In this document: in pieces, positions 1-10,931 of the stretch | Layout: each line of letters opens with the position of its first letter | How positions within the stretch are numbered: position 1 is the stretch's first letter | Origin: Oncomelania hupensis | Lineage: Eukaryota > Mollusca > Gastropoda > Littorinimorpha > Pomatiopsidae | Reading direction: 5' to 3' | NCBI GenBank assembly: GCA_036898135.1 | Contig: CM072511.1 | Location: 49,003,081 to 49,067,080, forward strand | Length of the DNA stretch: 64,000 nucleotides | Position numbers and translations under genes: made by a program | The notes under the pieces: model-generated | Databases searched by the model: none | Told to the model about the DNA's origin: nothing | The model's input: the letters and a program-made list of their open reading frames with translations, nothing else

Positions 1-1309
1 TGCAAGAGCATCTGACATGAGGCGCTCTAGGAAGATGTTGAAGAGTGTTGGAGAGAGTAGGCATCCTTGATGCACACCGATTGTTGTTCTGAACCAGTTC
101 CCGATGGCACTGTTGTGGAGGACTGCACTGGTAGCCTTGTCCTACAGGCTTTTGATGACTTCAATAATTTTAGGGCTGATGTTGTACACTTTCATTGTTG
201 CCCATAGAGCTGCATGCCAGACTCGGTCAAATGCCTTCTTGAAGTCTATGAACACATGATATAAATGTTGTTGGTGCTGTAGGTATTTCTCCCAGATTAT
301 TCTGAGGTTGAAAATCTGCTCAGTGGTACTTCGCCCTGCCCTGAATCCTGCTTGTTCTTCAGCTATGATTTGTTCAGCTTGGGGTTTCAACCTGTTGAGT
401 ATTATTTTCAGGAGGACCTTGCTGGGATGGCTGATGAGGCTGATGGTCCGGTAATTTTCACACTCCTGAAGGTTACCTTTTTTGGGAAGAGTGATGACAA
501 GCGACTGGGTCCATGGTATAGGCCACTCCCCACTCTGCCAGATCTTGTTACAGATAATGGTGATGGCATCAATCATCGCTTCTCCTCCTGCTTGTAGCAA
601 TTCCCCGGGTATGTTGTCCACTCCCGCTGACTTCCCTTTCTTTAGCAATTGCACTGCTGCCTCAACCTCTTCCCGGAGAATTGGGAGGATTTCTTCTTCT
701 TCTGTGTTCTCGGGACATGCTAGAACTGATGGGTCTCCATTTGGTGTATGGTTGTAAAGGTCAGAGCAGTACTCTGTCCATCTGTCCAAGACTTGTTGTT
801 CTGTAAGGCATATGCCAGACTTGCTTTGGATAGTGGAGACTTTGGGCTGTTTGACACTTGTCAGCCGCTTCACAGTCTGGTAGGCCTTCTTGCTGTTGTT
901 CTTGTTCAGACTGTTCTCTATTTCCTGGCATTGATCTTCTATCCAGTTCTCCTTTGCTGTGCGCATGCCTTTTCGGATGTCATTGATGATTTTTCGGTAG
1001 ACATCAGCTCCCTGTGAGGTGTTCTTTTTCTTTTTCATCTCTCTTCGTTTATCACACAGATCCAAAAGTTCAGGTGTGATCCACGGCTTCTTTTTTGGTC
1101 GGTGCTTGCCAAGGATCTCAGTGGCGGCATCTGTCACAGCTGAGTTGAAGGTGGTGGTCATGGTGTTGACATCTACTTCACCAGCCCCCAAAATGAGCAG
1201 TAGTGCAAATTTCCCTCCAATTGTGGCCTGAAATAGTTCTGCCACCTCCGGATCTTGCAGTTTGTCCAGGTCGAACTTCAGTCTAGTGCACTTTGCTGTA
1301 TTTACTCTC
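1..1309 (-). pseudogene. LINE reverse transcriptase N-terminal part
   Basis: The minus strand encodes the linker and the first part of a reverse transcriptase. The open frame covers 142-1536, including the end of the endonuclease. RT landmarks are LKKGKSAGVDNIPGELLQAG, LPKKGNLQECENYRTISLI, EEQAGFRAGRSTTEQIF, then FIDFKKAFDRVWH, which carries the first catalytic Asp. One TAG near 139-141 interrupts the frame where a Tyr codon is expected. Beyond it the sequence continues as GVHQGCLLSP and LFNIFLERLMSDALA to the window edge. The catalytic box with two adjacent Asp would lie outside the window; it can be seen in the second copy near 35020. Confidence 0.88.
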
Positions 1310-2232
1310 TTCAAGTGGAGCCGGAAAGACATCATCACGAGATCGTGGTCACTTCCGATGTCTGCTCCTGGAAAAGTGCGTGTCCTGCCAATGTTGATGC
1401 TTGATCTGAAGCGTTTCTTGACCATGATTTGGTTGTGATGCTCCCCGCCAGGACTGTGCCATGTCCATCGTCTGGAGTTTTTGTTGAGACCAAGCGTGTT
1501 TGCCAGTACCAGATTGTTGTATCTGGCAAACTCCAAGAGTCTCAGACCCCTGTCATTTGTCTCGTTGTTGCAGTGGGGTCCACATGTGTCTCCCTAGTTG
1601 TGCGCATCTTGGCCAACCTTGGCATTCCAGTCGCCTTGCACTATGACTATGTCCTTCTTCGGCACTTGGTCAAGGACCGCCTGTAGATTTTCATAAAAAT
1701 CCTCCACTTCGCTGTCATCATAGTCTGATGTTGGGGCATAGGCCTGGATGATGGTGATGTTGAAAGGGGCTGCTCTCAGGCGGATGGTAATGAGTCAACT
1801 GGAGACTGGGCGGCAACCCATGACAGTGGCTAGAATGTTCTTGTGGATCAAGAATCCAACGCCGTGTTCGTGCCTGTCATCTCTACCGCTGAAATAGAGC
1901 TTGTGGCTTTTGTCGGTCGTTGTTTCACCTAGGCCTTTCCAGCGCAGTTCGCTGATGCCTAGAACGTTCCATCGATAGTGGTCCAACTCGTGGGCTAGTT
2001 CTTCTAATTTTCCTTCCGCAGTTAGGGTCCTGACATTCCAGGTTCCTATGACAATGTTGTTTCTCGTGCGGATCTTGCTAAATTGTACATCAGTAGCATA
2101 CTTAACACCTCCGTCCTGGTGGCCAACGGAAGGCGCGGTTCTTGTGCCGGGCGACGACCAATCCGGTATGGAATTAGTGGATTGTGTCATCATGTAGTGT
2201 GTCTTGGGCAAAAAAGACCTGGTGGTGCCCAA
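1310..2232 (-). pseudogene. LINE endonuclease domain (EEP/APE-like), interrupted by stops
   Basis: The minus strand encodes an APE-type endonuclease that would nick target DNA for target-primed reverse transcription. Visible motifs in order are GTWNVRTL followed by ISELRWKG (the catalytic Asn and Glu blocks), HGVGFLIHK, QAYAPTSDYDD, GDWNAKVG near 1620-1645, TWHSPGG and SDHDLVM near 1335-1355 (the terminal Ser-Asp-His block of this fold). One stop lies at about 1795 just after a conserved VSS, and a second lies shortly after GDWNAKVG. Between these the frame continues into recognisable endonuclease sequence, so these are point lesions in a once continuous protein. The domain is followed directly by the RT region. 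Confidence 0.85.
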
Positions 2233-2455
2233 TCCTCTCCAGGCTGTTGGCCACAGTCGAAATCCACGAATACAGTGTGGCTCGCCTTGGCCCTGAGCAC
2301 ATGGTCGTTGAACCTGTAGTAACGTGAGGTTCCTCCGCCCTGGCCGGTGACTTCTGTGTAGACGACTTTCGCCCAGTGATGCCGTGCTAACATCACCCCT
2401 GTTAGTCGCCTCTTACGACACGCCGGGAAACGTTGGGTCTATTCTATTTAATGCC

Positions 2456-3814
2456 CGAACCCACAGAGCAAATTAATTTCCTATCGGATAAATAAAGGTG
2501 TTATGAGTTATTGTCGAACATCGCGTGTCAGAAGCGCTAAGCAGACGACACATGCATCAGCAGAGAGAGTTCGAGTAACTCCCCTATTAACGGCGTGCTT
2601 CCAGCAATAAAACTTTTCGTTTTCGAAATGCTGCTGAAAAAGAAAATGAAACTTGTCATTGGCCTCTCGTTTGGTGTTGGAAAGAAGTCAAAATGATGGC
2701 CGAAAGATTTTCAAAATGTCCTAAAGGTTTGTGACTGAGTCAGCCAAATGGCCTATGCTGAAAATTTCTAGCAACATCACTGCATATAATTTAAATTTAT
2801 TTAACTTTGGGCCATGAGAAGATGGCATAATTTAGTTGTTGCTGCTATTTTTCTTACTGACATTTCATTACACCATAGACTGCTTTATTAACAATGCTGT
2901 GTAAGCTGTTAACTTGTTTTTCCATTGCCATGTATTCTATGCTATTTCAGTATTTGTGTCAATACATAGTCTGCAGCTTAGTTGTTTAGGGCTTCAGGTG
3001 AATTTCAGCTATATTTTGGAAGCAAATTTAATCATAGTCACGTTTGTAATACATTTCAGTGAATGTAGATTTTTCAGTCATGATGGACGACAACCGTCTC
3101 TGTAACTCTGTTAGCATGACCCAAATGTAAGTGCCTGTGGTGAAAAGCTAAATTGGATGTTAGACGGAATAACATGCTTTACCGTTTGTGAAGCAGAGAA
3201 GGAAATCAAGATGGGTCGAATGTGTTGTGTTTCTGGATGTGGAATTTCATCCAGTCACAAGAAATGTTATAAGCATACATTGACAGCTATTACAAAAGGC
3301 AATAGATCGGTTTTTATCAAGACCACTAGCAACTTTTTGAGTTAATGACGTAGGAGTGGATATTTCATTTTTGTTGTTGTTGTATTTCTCAATTGTGCTC
3401 CACAATCTCCAGAAACGTGAACTTTGCTTGGGATTTAAGCTGAGCCGAGTGCGGTACTAAAGAAAATGGTACTATAGTTTGGGTATACACTTTGACCCGC
3501 ACAAGTTGTTTCTGACGGGTTAGAATCCCTTTCAGTCAAATTCTGAATTTTATCTGAAAGATGCTTTGCAGTCCTGGAGTTTATATTTATTCTATACAAT
3601 TATAATTTGAATAAAAATAATTTATTGAGGTAAGTTGTATTTTCAGCTGTGATGTAGAAGTTTTTATGCGTTTAATACATTGACATTCATTCAGTATGGA
3701 ATAATTGCATTTTGCAAGACATTGCTTGTTGATCAATAATAGATGTTAGTAGCTTTGACATGTAAAGATTTTCTTGTGGTGACAAGTTGACTGACCATAC
3801 TTACGAACTTGCAG
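2456..3814. other. AT-rich stretch, no gene seen (probably ARL15 intron)
   Basis: I see no convincing exon or repeat here. It lies upstream of an ARL15 exon that begins with a splice acceptor, so it is most likely intron. A short reading frame at 3157-3345 contains a Cys-rich start (MGRMCCVSGCG) but has no supporting splice context. Confidence 0.5.
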
Positions 3815-4023
3815 GTGGAGAGAAGGTGCGGCCTTACTGGGATCGCTACTTCCAGGTGTTCCAAGGAATCATCTTTGTGTTGAACAGTGCCTGCAGTGCT
3901 GAAGAGTTGGAAACAGCAAAACAGGAAATGTACAAAGCTTTGAGACACACTCAGCTACGAGCTCTGCCATTATTGGTGCTTGCTAACTTTTCAGATGATA
4001 AAAGTGCCCGCTCATCTGCTGAT
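3815..4023 (+). CDS. ARL15: ARL15 penultimate coding exon
   Basis: This is an internal exon of ADP-ribosylation factor-like protein 15, a small Ras-superfamily GTPase of the ARF/ARL branch. The exon follows an acceptor ending in CTTGCAG at 3814 and starts inside a Gly codon, leading into GGEKVRPYWDRYFQ, the region of the ARF switch II. It continues with GIIFVLNSACSAEELETAKQEM and LRALPLLVLANFSDDKSAR. The last block sits at the place of the NKxD guanine-specificity motif, which ARL15 carries in altered form; the human protein, as I recall it, has a similar LILAN-H-QDK stretch. The donor is GAT|GTGAGA at 4023/4024, phase 0. The earlier exons with the P-loop are not in the window. The ARL15 assignment rests on whole-exon similarity rather than one motif. 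Confidence 0.9.
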
Positions 4024-4694
4024 GTGAGAGGATTTTTTACATTTGATTTGTTAGATTTGTTTCTTTTCCTTTAATTTTATGTGTTAATCTTTTTGGACGA
4101 GTATATACCAAGGCCTAGTCTGGGCAGTCCCACATTCCATTGCAGAGATCTGATAGATATTATCTAGTAATAGCTCGCAATACGAGGATAAAAATAGCAT
4201 CGCGGTAAACTCTGCACAGCACATCTTGGTGCCCTTTGTATGTTGTAGCATTATAAAATGTTCTCAAAGAAACTATCCTCCAATTGTGAACGTTACAAAA
4301 CATTTGTAAGAGAAAATGCTGTTTAAAAAGCCCCAATTTGTTTGAATGTAAGTAATAAAACTTGCAGTGAGGCGAGCTAAACAGCCTTGAACAATGGCTA
4401 AAACTCCATGGCTGACCTTTCCTTGCTGTCTTGTAAACAGAGATGCTTTTACCTATCACTGAACAGTTTATCAAAAATTAACACCTTTTTCGGTGGATTT
4501 GAGCAAGAAAGGCACACTATATCATATTTTAATGTAATAATAATGCCAATTTTAGGGTAAACTCATTTTTGCGAAAAAAAAAAATCTTTGTACTGGGCCA
4601 TTTTAAAAACATTGTTCCAATATTATCCAAATCCAAATGAGTTCCAGTAGCATATTTACCCCAAGATTGATTTGTTTGATGATTCTTATTTCAG
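4024..4694 (+). other. ARL15 last intron with a SINE fragment
   Basis: The intron runs from GTGAGA to TTATTTCAG. Near 4097-4152 it holds a short piece resembling the middle of the tRNA-derived SINE at 5817 (rTATAyyrAGGyCTAGTCTG... CTACATTCCAT-like). The rest is AT-rich with no other feature seen. Confidence 0.7.
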
Positions 4695-4886
4695 ATTACA
4701 GCAGCCCTGGAACTAGAAAAGGAGCTTGGGGAATCCCGACATTGGCAGCTATTTTCCTGCAGCATCCATGACAAGGACGGCCTGCGTGACATCTTTTCTC
4801 ATTTTAACAAGGTGCTTCTTGACAACTTGGAGACAGAAATAGAAAAACGCAAGAACAATTCTCCACAACACAGCAACAGAGTATGA
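4695..4886 (+). CDS. ARL15: ARL15 terminal coding exon
   Basis: After the acceptor TTATTTCAG at 4694 the frame reads ITAALELEKELGESRHWQLFSCS and then IHDKDGLRDIFSHFNKVLLDNL, ending in TGA at 4884-4886. It matches the C-terminal alpha-beta part of ARL15, including the RxW and the PCS/SCS block that contacts the guanine base in ARF proteins, and ends with a charged, Asn- and Gln-rich tail. There are 63 codons in phase 0 with the previous exon, so the spliced frame is open. The exon pair encodes about 130 residues, the C-terminal two thirds of a protein of about 200 residues. No damage is visible, so the gene looks functional. Confidence 0.9.
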   Translation: MTAALELEKELGESRHWQLFSCSIHDKDGLRDIFSHFNKVLLDNLETEIEKRKNNSPQHSNRV

Positions 4887-5816
4887 GCTCCCGGAGCTGC
4901 AAATACATGGTTTTTATATGAACATTGTTTGAACAATCATTGTTTTGTTGTTTATCTTCATTTTGTTTATGTGCTCATATTTTGTGATAATCATTTTTGC
5001 TGAACTATACATGTAATACCATTGTATACAGCAAAGTTTAGGTGCAACCGCTTCAGTTTTATTCTTCCTCTCTCCTGTGAAAAGCTACCCATGTGGATAC
5101 ACTGACAAAAAACAAACATACATAAATTAGTATTAATATGAAGTACATGAAACCATTGTGTATGCATTGCATACTGACTTGCCAGTCAAAGTTGTACGCC
5201 AAGTTTTCACAAGCTACAAAATGAACCTGAGTTCTTTTTGTTTCTGTCAAAGTTATTTTACCGCTGTCTTTGTAACCCAATGCTACTTGGGCCAGTTTTG
5301 AGCTTCCTCTTATTCAGTTCTCAACACAAAAAAAGCACTTGCAAAATACATTGTAGTATTACAAACCTGTTATTTAGACTCTTAAAGCCACTATTGTTTG
5401 GTTGATTTTGTAAGATTTAGTCATACATTTATCTTTTGAAATAGAGTTTTATAATTATTTATGTTATTTCTGTATTCCAAATATGAGATAAAGTGCTGGT
5501 TGATTTTACTTGTTGTTTCTGCTTTTCCAGTATTTCGCGCACTTTGTTTACATTTTTACCCATTGTCCTTTGAGAAGACTAACTTTTTCAAAATAGACAT
5601 AATAGCTTTAAAATCTTGTGCTTGTGTTGAAACTTGAAAGTTATGAATTTATCTGCTATAGGTTGCTAGAAATAATGACTATTATTTTTTATTTGAAGTT
5701 TTAAAAAAATATTTCTATATAATTGGGAGTAAAGAGGGGGGAGATTTTTGAATAAATTTGTATACATTTATTTTCTGATGACTTTTATTTGATTTTTTTA
5801 AGATTTATTAAAATCT
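4887..5816 (+). other. Probable ARL15 3' untranslated region
   Basis: This is AT-rich sequence without a gene directly after the ARL15 stop. The first AATAAA downstream is at 5751-5756, which is a candidate polyadenylation signal. This is inference; other signals (for example near 6866) follow. Confidence 0.45.
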
Positions 5817-6259
5817 GGCACGGTGGCCTAATGGTAGAGCTTTGGCTTGCGGATCTGAAGGTCGCGGGTTCGAGCCCAGGCCGGGGCGTTGTGTTGTGTC
5901 CTTGGGAAAGACACTTTACTCCCGTTTCCTACTCCTTCGGATGAGAGTATAAACCGAGGTCTAGTCTGTGTCGCTACATTCCATCATAACGGACTTTAAA
6001 GATCCTGACGCTCATGTCCTAGACAGGCGAGTGCCGGTGACAAGAACACACCCAGCATGCACTTAGGTCCTTCTCCCCCATCCCTGGCTGCCCAGGATTG
6101 TACTCAGTTGTACGGGCGTCAGACCATGCGCCCAAAGGCTGCGGGTGGGCGTCTCGGGCGGCTAGAGTTAGATCCTGTATCGGCCAGCGCCTTGAGCAGC
6201 TTTTGAGCTGGTAAAGCGCTATATAAGAACGATTAAATAAATAAAAATAAATAAAAATC
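5817..6259 (+). mobile_element. tRNA-derived SINE, near full length
   Basis: The head shows RNA polymerase III boxes: TGGCCTAATGGTAGAGC (box A region) and GGGTTCGAGCCC (box B). A long body follows, containing CCTTGGGAAAGACACTTTAC and AACCGAGGTCTAGTCTG, and it ends in GGTAAAGCGCTATATAAGAA with an (AAATA)n tail. Flanks ATTAAAATCT (5807-5816) and ATAAAAATCT (about 6251-6260) are a likely target-site duplication with one mismatch. Related fragments occur at 4097, 48270 and 52204 in this window. Confidence 0.88.
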
Positions 6260-7446
6260 TCATGTTAACTATGCATGTAAGCTAAAGTGGAAAGTACAAC
6301 TATTATTTTTGTTAGCAATTGTGTATATATAATTATATTTCATAAACACAGTTTTTTCAGATTATTGATTACATCAAATGGGTGTAATTTGCAATGAAGG
6401 GGTTAATAATCCCCAAATCAATTAAGCAGTTTTAAAGAATACTTCGTCCTTATTCAACACATCATTAACGTGTCCTTTCATCAACGTTATTTTCCCAATC
6501 TGAAATTAAAAAATAACCAGATCTGTATTGGCCTGAATTGGAGAAATATTTGTTTGCCAGACATTCCCTTGAGGATTGCCTTGCATGAGTATGATCAAGT
6601 GCTTGTCAGATTGGTTATTGTCATTAATATGTGTGCATTGGATTTGTTTTTTTGCTGATTTGAGTATACAACAATTTTTTTTTCAAGTGGTGGACCATAA
6701 ACCGTTCCATTTTTTTAGCCAAGGAGTTAAATGTGACAGTGGCAGTGAAACTTTTGTTTGATTATGATTATAGATCGGTAAACAATTTTTTTTTAAATAC
6801 GCAAAACTTGCTAGAGCCAAAACTTATAATGTGTCAAATTCTGTTCTTCTTTATTTTACAACAAATCAGAATAAAGCTTTTGTAAATTTTATGTTTTCTC
6901 ACTTTCCAAGTGGGTCGCATTTAGATTTGTTTAGTCTGTTTTTCTCTACTTTAAAAACTTGACTTGCCAGTGATGTTTGTAAAGATTGTTGTGTATGTCA
7001 AGAGGCAGTAGTAGTCAAGAGTAGTTGAATAGCTAACACTGATTTACAATACAAAATCTTAAAGATAACTACTTTTTCATTGAGGTCATTACAGTTCTGT
7101 ACATGTATTCGTTTATTTCCAATGTGTATATGTATGTCTTATAATGTGCAGATTTCATTATCTGCATATTATTTTATATGCAGTTTTCACATGTTAAATG
7201 CAGTTTTCGACATGCCTATAATGTGAAATATATTTAAATGTGTGGTTAATATAAAAGAAAATGTTCAAGTGGGAGACGTTATTGACAGCTGATAGCTGCT
7301 TGACAGCAGTACAATATTTTTCTGGATTGTTTTTTTTTTTTTTTTATATTAAATTTATAAATTAATTTCAATGGTGGCTTTCTTGTATGCTGTTATTTTG
7401 TACATAATGTTTTGGTTTCTAAGCCAGCCATTTTTTTTTATTTTCC
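6260..7446. other. AT-rich intergenic DNA, nothing recognised
   Basis: Short random reading frames and homopolymer T and A runs only. I see no exon, RNA gene or repeat boundary. Confidence 0.5.
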
Positions 7447-7678
7447 AACTTCAGTTTCTCCACTTTTGATTTTTTTAAAAACACCTCATTTACAGTCTCT
7501 GAATGGTGGGACTTTGTGAGAGATTGTCAGTTGTTTTAGTTTAGTTTGCTCTATTGATGTAAAACTTCAGTTTCTCCACTTTTGATTTTTTTAAAAACGC
7601 CTCATTTACAGTCTCTGAATGGTGGGACTTTGTGAGAGATTGTCAGTTGTTTTAGTTTAGTTTGCTCTATTGATGTAA
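7447..7678. repeat. Tandem duplication, 116-bp unit, two copies
   Basis: The block beginning AACTTCAGTTTCTCCAC at 7447 is repeated at 7563 with only one or two differences (ACACCTC against ACGCCTC). The high identity points to a recent duplication. No coding content is seen. Confidence 0.9.
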
Positions 7679-8654
7679 AATGTTGGATTTTACATTCTTG
7701 TTAATTGAGTATGTAAGTTTTATATTATTTTGAAGCTGAAGATTCTGTAAAGTGTGTTGACTATGTTATGTTGCATTGGTATAGCAAATTTGGTTTCTTT
7801 ATTCAGGACCATCATAAATATAGAATATCTAGGCTCACAAATGGAAGAAGTTGTGTTCTTTTAAAGGTTGATCTAATTTTCTTTTTGTAATTAATATATA
7901 TTTTTTTTAAAATAGGCTCTTCTAGTCTCTTTATTGCTGGAAAAATCTTGAGTTCGTGATGTCCTTGTAAAAACTACTGCCCATTCCTTTCATTTAACTT
8001 TGTATAATTTTGACAGATAAACACCTTCTTTTATCCATTTGTCCTGTTTAGCAAGTAGCCATGAAGTTCTTTTATTAATGTCACATTTGCAAGTTCTTGT
8101 TCAAACCTTTGTATGCTTCCAAAACAAAATTCAATTAACTGATCATTATTGGCATATTGGGTGTGTCTTTATTGTTCATAATGTTTTCTCACGTTCTTGT
8201 TACATTATTATGAAGTGGTGACTCTGTGTTGTATAGAAAATGTCATACACTGTGCTGCATTTGAAGTTGGGGAGGGTGATGGGTGTGTTGGGGAGTGGGG
8301 GTGGAATGGAAATTTTAATTACAACAGCAACAGCTCAAACAATATGCCTGGTGGTCTAATGCATGGTTTAGGTTAATTACATTCAGTAAGTTCTGCATGA
8401 AGGTTTTTCAAAGGTTCACTTTCGTTATGCATACAGAAATGAATGGCAGCTATCTCTCATTTGCAGAATATAAATTTATTTCTTTTGGTGACATGCTGGA
8501 AGTAGTTTTTGTTTCTTTCTGTGAGACTACACAATATTACTTATCATCTGGTATACAAGACTTCACCTTTTTCATGTAGGGGAAACAACTGCACTTGAAT
8601 TTATTAATTTTGTTATGTGTATTACAGATAAAGGCTTAACTTTTGTTAATGTGA
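7679..8654. other. AT-rich intergenic DNA, nothing recognised
   Basis: No gene or repeat recognised. A purine/GT-rich patch lies at 8268-8305. Confidence 0.45.
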
Positions 8655-9032
8655 TATGTATTTTTGACTCACGCATGTGTATGTCTGCCGTCCGCCGTGC
8701 ATCTGTGTAAAACTTGCAAGTGGATATTAATCTCAGAACCTTTTACAATTATCACAAACAAACTTGGCAAGATGGGGTACATCCATAAGACCTCATAAAT
8801 GATCAGTGAATGAATTACTTCACTTTAAGGTCAAGGTCACAGGGTCAAAAATGTTAAGAAATAAATGACCATTTTAAACAAAATTTCACTTAAAAATAAA
8901 AAGTTATTAATATTGTTATGATTTTTGAATGCATGACAGATATCAATGAGACACACATACTATGCACATTTGGTCAACCTCACTCCAAGGTCAAGATCAC
9001 TGGAGCTGTCCAAAGTCATTAGAGGTTTGAAG

Positions 9033-9605
9033 ACCCCAGTTGGCGTACCGGGGCTTTCAATATAAATAGCATCCCCACTTTCTGGAAATTTAGTGCTTTA
9101 AATTCCCACTGTCGCTGTCTTTCTCATTTGCTCTTTCTCATTTCTGCTCTGTTCTATCAATCTGCTATACTATCTTTTTCTTCGCTAGACCAGTCACCTA
9201 ACTTTTTTCTTGAAAACTCTTCCGGGACAAGACTCCTTATTTGTGTATGAGGTCTGTTGGATCAGCTTGGGAATATTGGACGCTTTCTGCCAGGTGGTCA
9301 CTAGGGCTTCCTATGATGTTATTATTTAGCAATGTATGCATTTGATATGTATGTGTTTTGAGGATAATTTATAATGATGTTTGTATTCTATTTTGTTTTT
9401 GTAAACGGGGTTCGATAAATTAAAGTACAGCCTCAGCGTCCCCTGCATGGGATGTCTTTATTGTAAAGTGACTGGCTGGTGGAGAGCTTTCAGTTTTACC
9501 ACTAGGGTTGTTTCAGCAGATCTTTTATGTGGATTGGGGGTTGTCCGGTCCTGATTTGGCTCGGAAGAGTCCGGTGGACCTATAGCAATAATCATGTAAT
9601 GTAAT
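9033..9605 (+). mobile_element. Family A retroposon, 5'-truncated copy with target-site duplication
   Basis: The insertion is flanked by AGGTTTGAAG at 9023-9032 and 9606-9615. It begins ACCCCAGTTGGCG, contains the family landmarks GTGCTTTAAATTCCCACT, TTCTTCGCTAGACCAG, TTGGACGCTTTCTGCC and TTGTAAAGTGACTGGC, and ends GACCTATAGCAATAAT plus an ATGTAATGTAAT tail. The start lies inside the full-length unit, as expected for 5' truncation by a LINE machinery. Confidence 0.88.
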
Positions 9606-9944
9606 AGGTTTGAAGTGACATTGACCCTAAATTATGAGAGATATAAAGTCCAAACTTGTTGTATTTAGAGATGTTATATTGATCTTTCATTATATGTTCA
9701 GTTTTTGCGTTGATCTTGAAGGTCAAGGTCATTTTAGACCTATCAAAAACTTGCAAAAATTAGGTCATCGTAAAGTGGAATGGCTTTATTTAACCCATAG
9801 CATGCAACATTAGATTATTTGATCATTAGAGGTCATTTAAGATCAAGATCATCCCAAGATCAAGGTCACTGAAAGTCAGGGTCATCCCAAAGTAACTTTT
9901 TTGGCATCATACAAACTTTTGCTGCAGTTTATTTGTGATAGTTG

Positions 9945-10020
9945 GTATAGGTCGCCGCGCTTTGAGCCTGAATGATTTGGGGTAAGGCGCGTATAGCATC
10001 CTGTATTATTATTATTATTA
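9945..10020 (+). repeat. Retroposon tail-like segment with (ATT)n
   Basis: GGTCGCCGCGCTTTGAGCC and GGTAAGGCGCGTATA lead into an ATTATTATT tail. This looks like a SINE 3' end of another family, embedded in repeat D. Confidence 0.4.
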
Positions 10021-10167
10021 GATAGTACAAGAGTGTATTTGGAGCTGGAGGGTCATCTCAATGTCAAGAGCATAGAAAGATCAAAGTCGGTACTACTTTG
10101 CAATTTAATGCCACTGTTTCATTTAGTTTTTTCTGGGCAGTCAGTTTCATGTTAAATATAATATAAC

Positions 10168-10250
10168 AGCTCATATGACTTGCATGCTCCTTAAGAAACT
10201 TGCAATATTATATTGCAAGTTTCTTAAGGAGCATGCAAGTCATATGAGCT
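10168..10250. repeat. Perfect 41-bp inverted repeat with 1-nt loop
   Basis: The arm 10168-10208 (AGCTCATATGACTTGCATGC...) is the exact reverse complement of 10210-10250, with a single T between. The related repeat at 22365-23195 holds only a diverged version of the right arm near 23155-23192. Confidence 0.95.
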
Positions 10251-10931
10251 TTGCTCTTCTAGCGAGGGAATGTACTGACACTTGGACAAGGGCAATGTTT
10301 TTTATGTATTAAAACATTCAATAAATTTTAATTTTTCCAATAAATTTTGAATGTTTTAAAAATCATGGCAACATTTGGTAAAATTGTTACCATTCTACAG
10401 GGACAAATCTCAGCTTTCTGAGTGAGTGACTCTGTTGTTAACATTTACCAGTTAACCCATGAGTAGTGGGGAAATATATTCACTGAAAAGGTAAATTGCT
10501 TATTTGCTTACAACAGCTTTTGTGTGTAATGTATGATATTTATTTACATTTTGGTATGTTCACTGGGATAATTATGTGATGCCATTTGTAAATACTTTTC
10601 AACTTTGCAATTGTTAAATTTGTCTAAACATTACTTTTATATTTTTATTTCCAATTTTGCTTTTTGTTTTGCCCATTTTAGCCTTGATGTTTCATTGCTG
10701 GCATAGTACTTTCCACACAGCATACATCTTTATTCTAGCATCAATTCTATTCTGTTCACTGGATTATCTGCAAGTTCGCAATACTTAATGCTACCACCAT
10801 CACACCAAACAGATTGAATAACTATAGTATAACACAGTGAAAGGACTGAAGAAATTTGTTAAATATCTTCTTTTGAATGAACGAGTATATAATTGAAGAT
10901 TTTTACAAATATTAACTGCTTTAAATGACCA
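10251..10931. other. AT-rich intergenic DNA, nothing recognised
   Basis: No gene or repeat boundary recognised. Confidence 0.4.

Larger units (their letters stand above)
1..2455 (-). mobile_element. LINE (endonuclease-RT non-LTR retrotransposon), copy 1, 3' half outside window
   Basis: This is an antisense-lying non-LTR retrotransposon. Reading the minus strand from about 2455 leftwards there is a short 5' leader, an exonuclease-endonuclease-phosphatase (EEP) type endonuclease at roughly 2130-1310, a linker, and a reverse transcriptase that runs off the window edge at base 1. Such proteins are often named 'craniofacial development protein 2-like' or 'endonuclease-reverse transcriptase' in invertebrate annotations. 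The frame is broken only by a few in-frame stops, so the copy is moderately old. Bases 1-67 match 35088-35154 with two mismatches, so the second element in this window is the same family. The exact 5' end and target duplication were not found. The clade is not assigned. Confidence 0.9.
8655..10255 (+). repeat. Repeat family D, copy 1 (TCAAGGTCA-rich), split by a family A insertion
   Basis: This stretch aligns by eye with 22365-23195: shared blocks are CTTGCAAGTGGAT, CTCATAAATGATCA, AAGGTCAAGGTCA, GACACACAT and TTGATCTTTCAT. It contains exact TCAAGGTCA at 8831, 9723 and 9860. A family A retroposon (9033-9605) interrupts it, and the other copy provides the uninterrupted site. Its right end carries a perfect inverted repeat (10168-10250). 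The type of element is unknown. Confidence 0.75.

Noticed and set aside
3157..3345. THAP-like start MGRMCCVSGCG
   Set aside because: Only one Cys pair is present. No conserved Trp or C-x2-H block follows and no splice context supports it.
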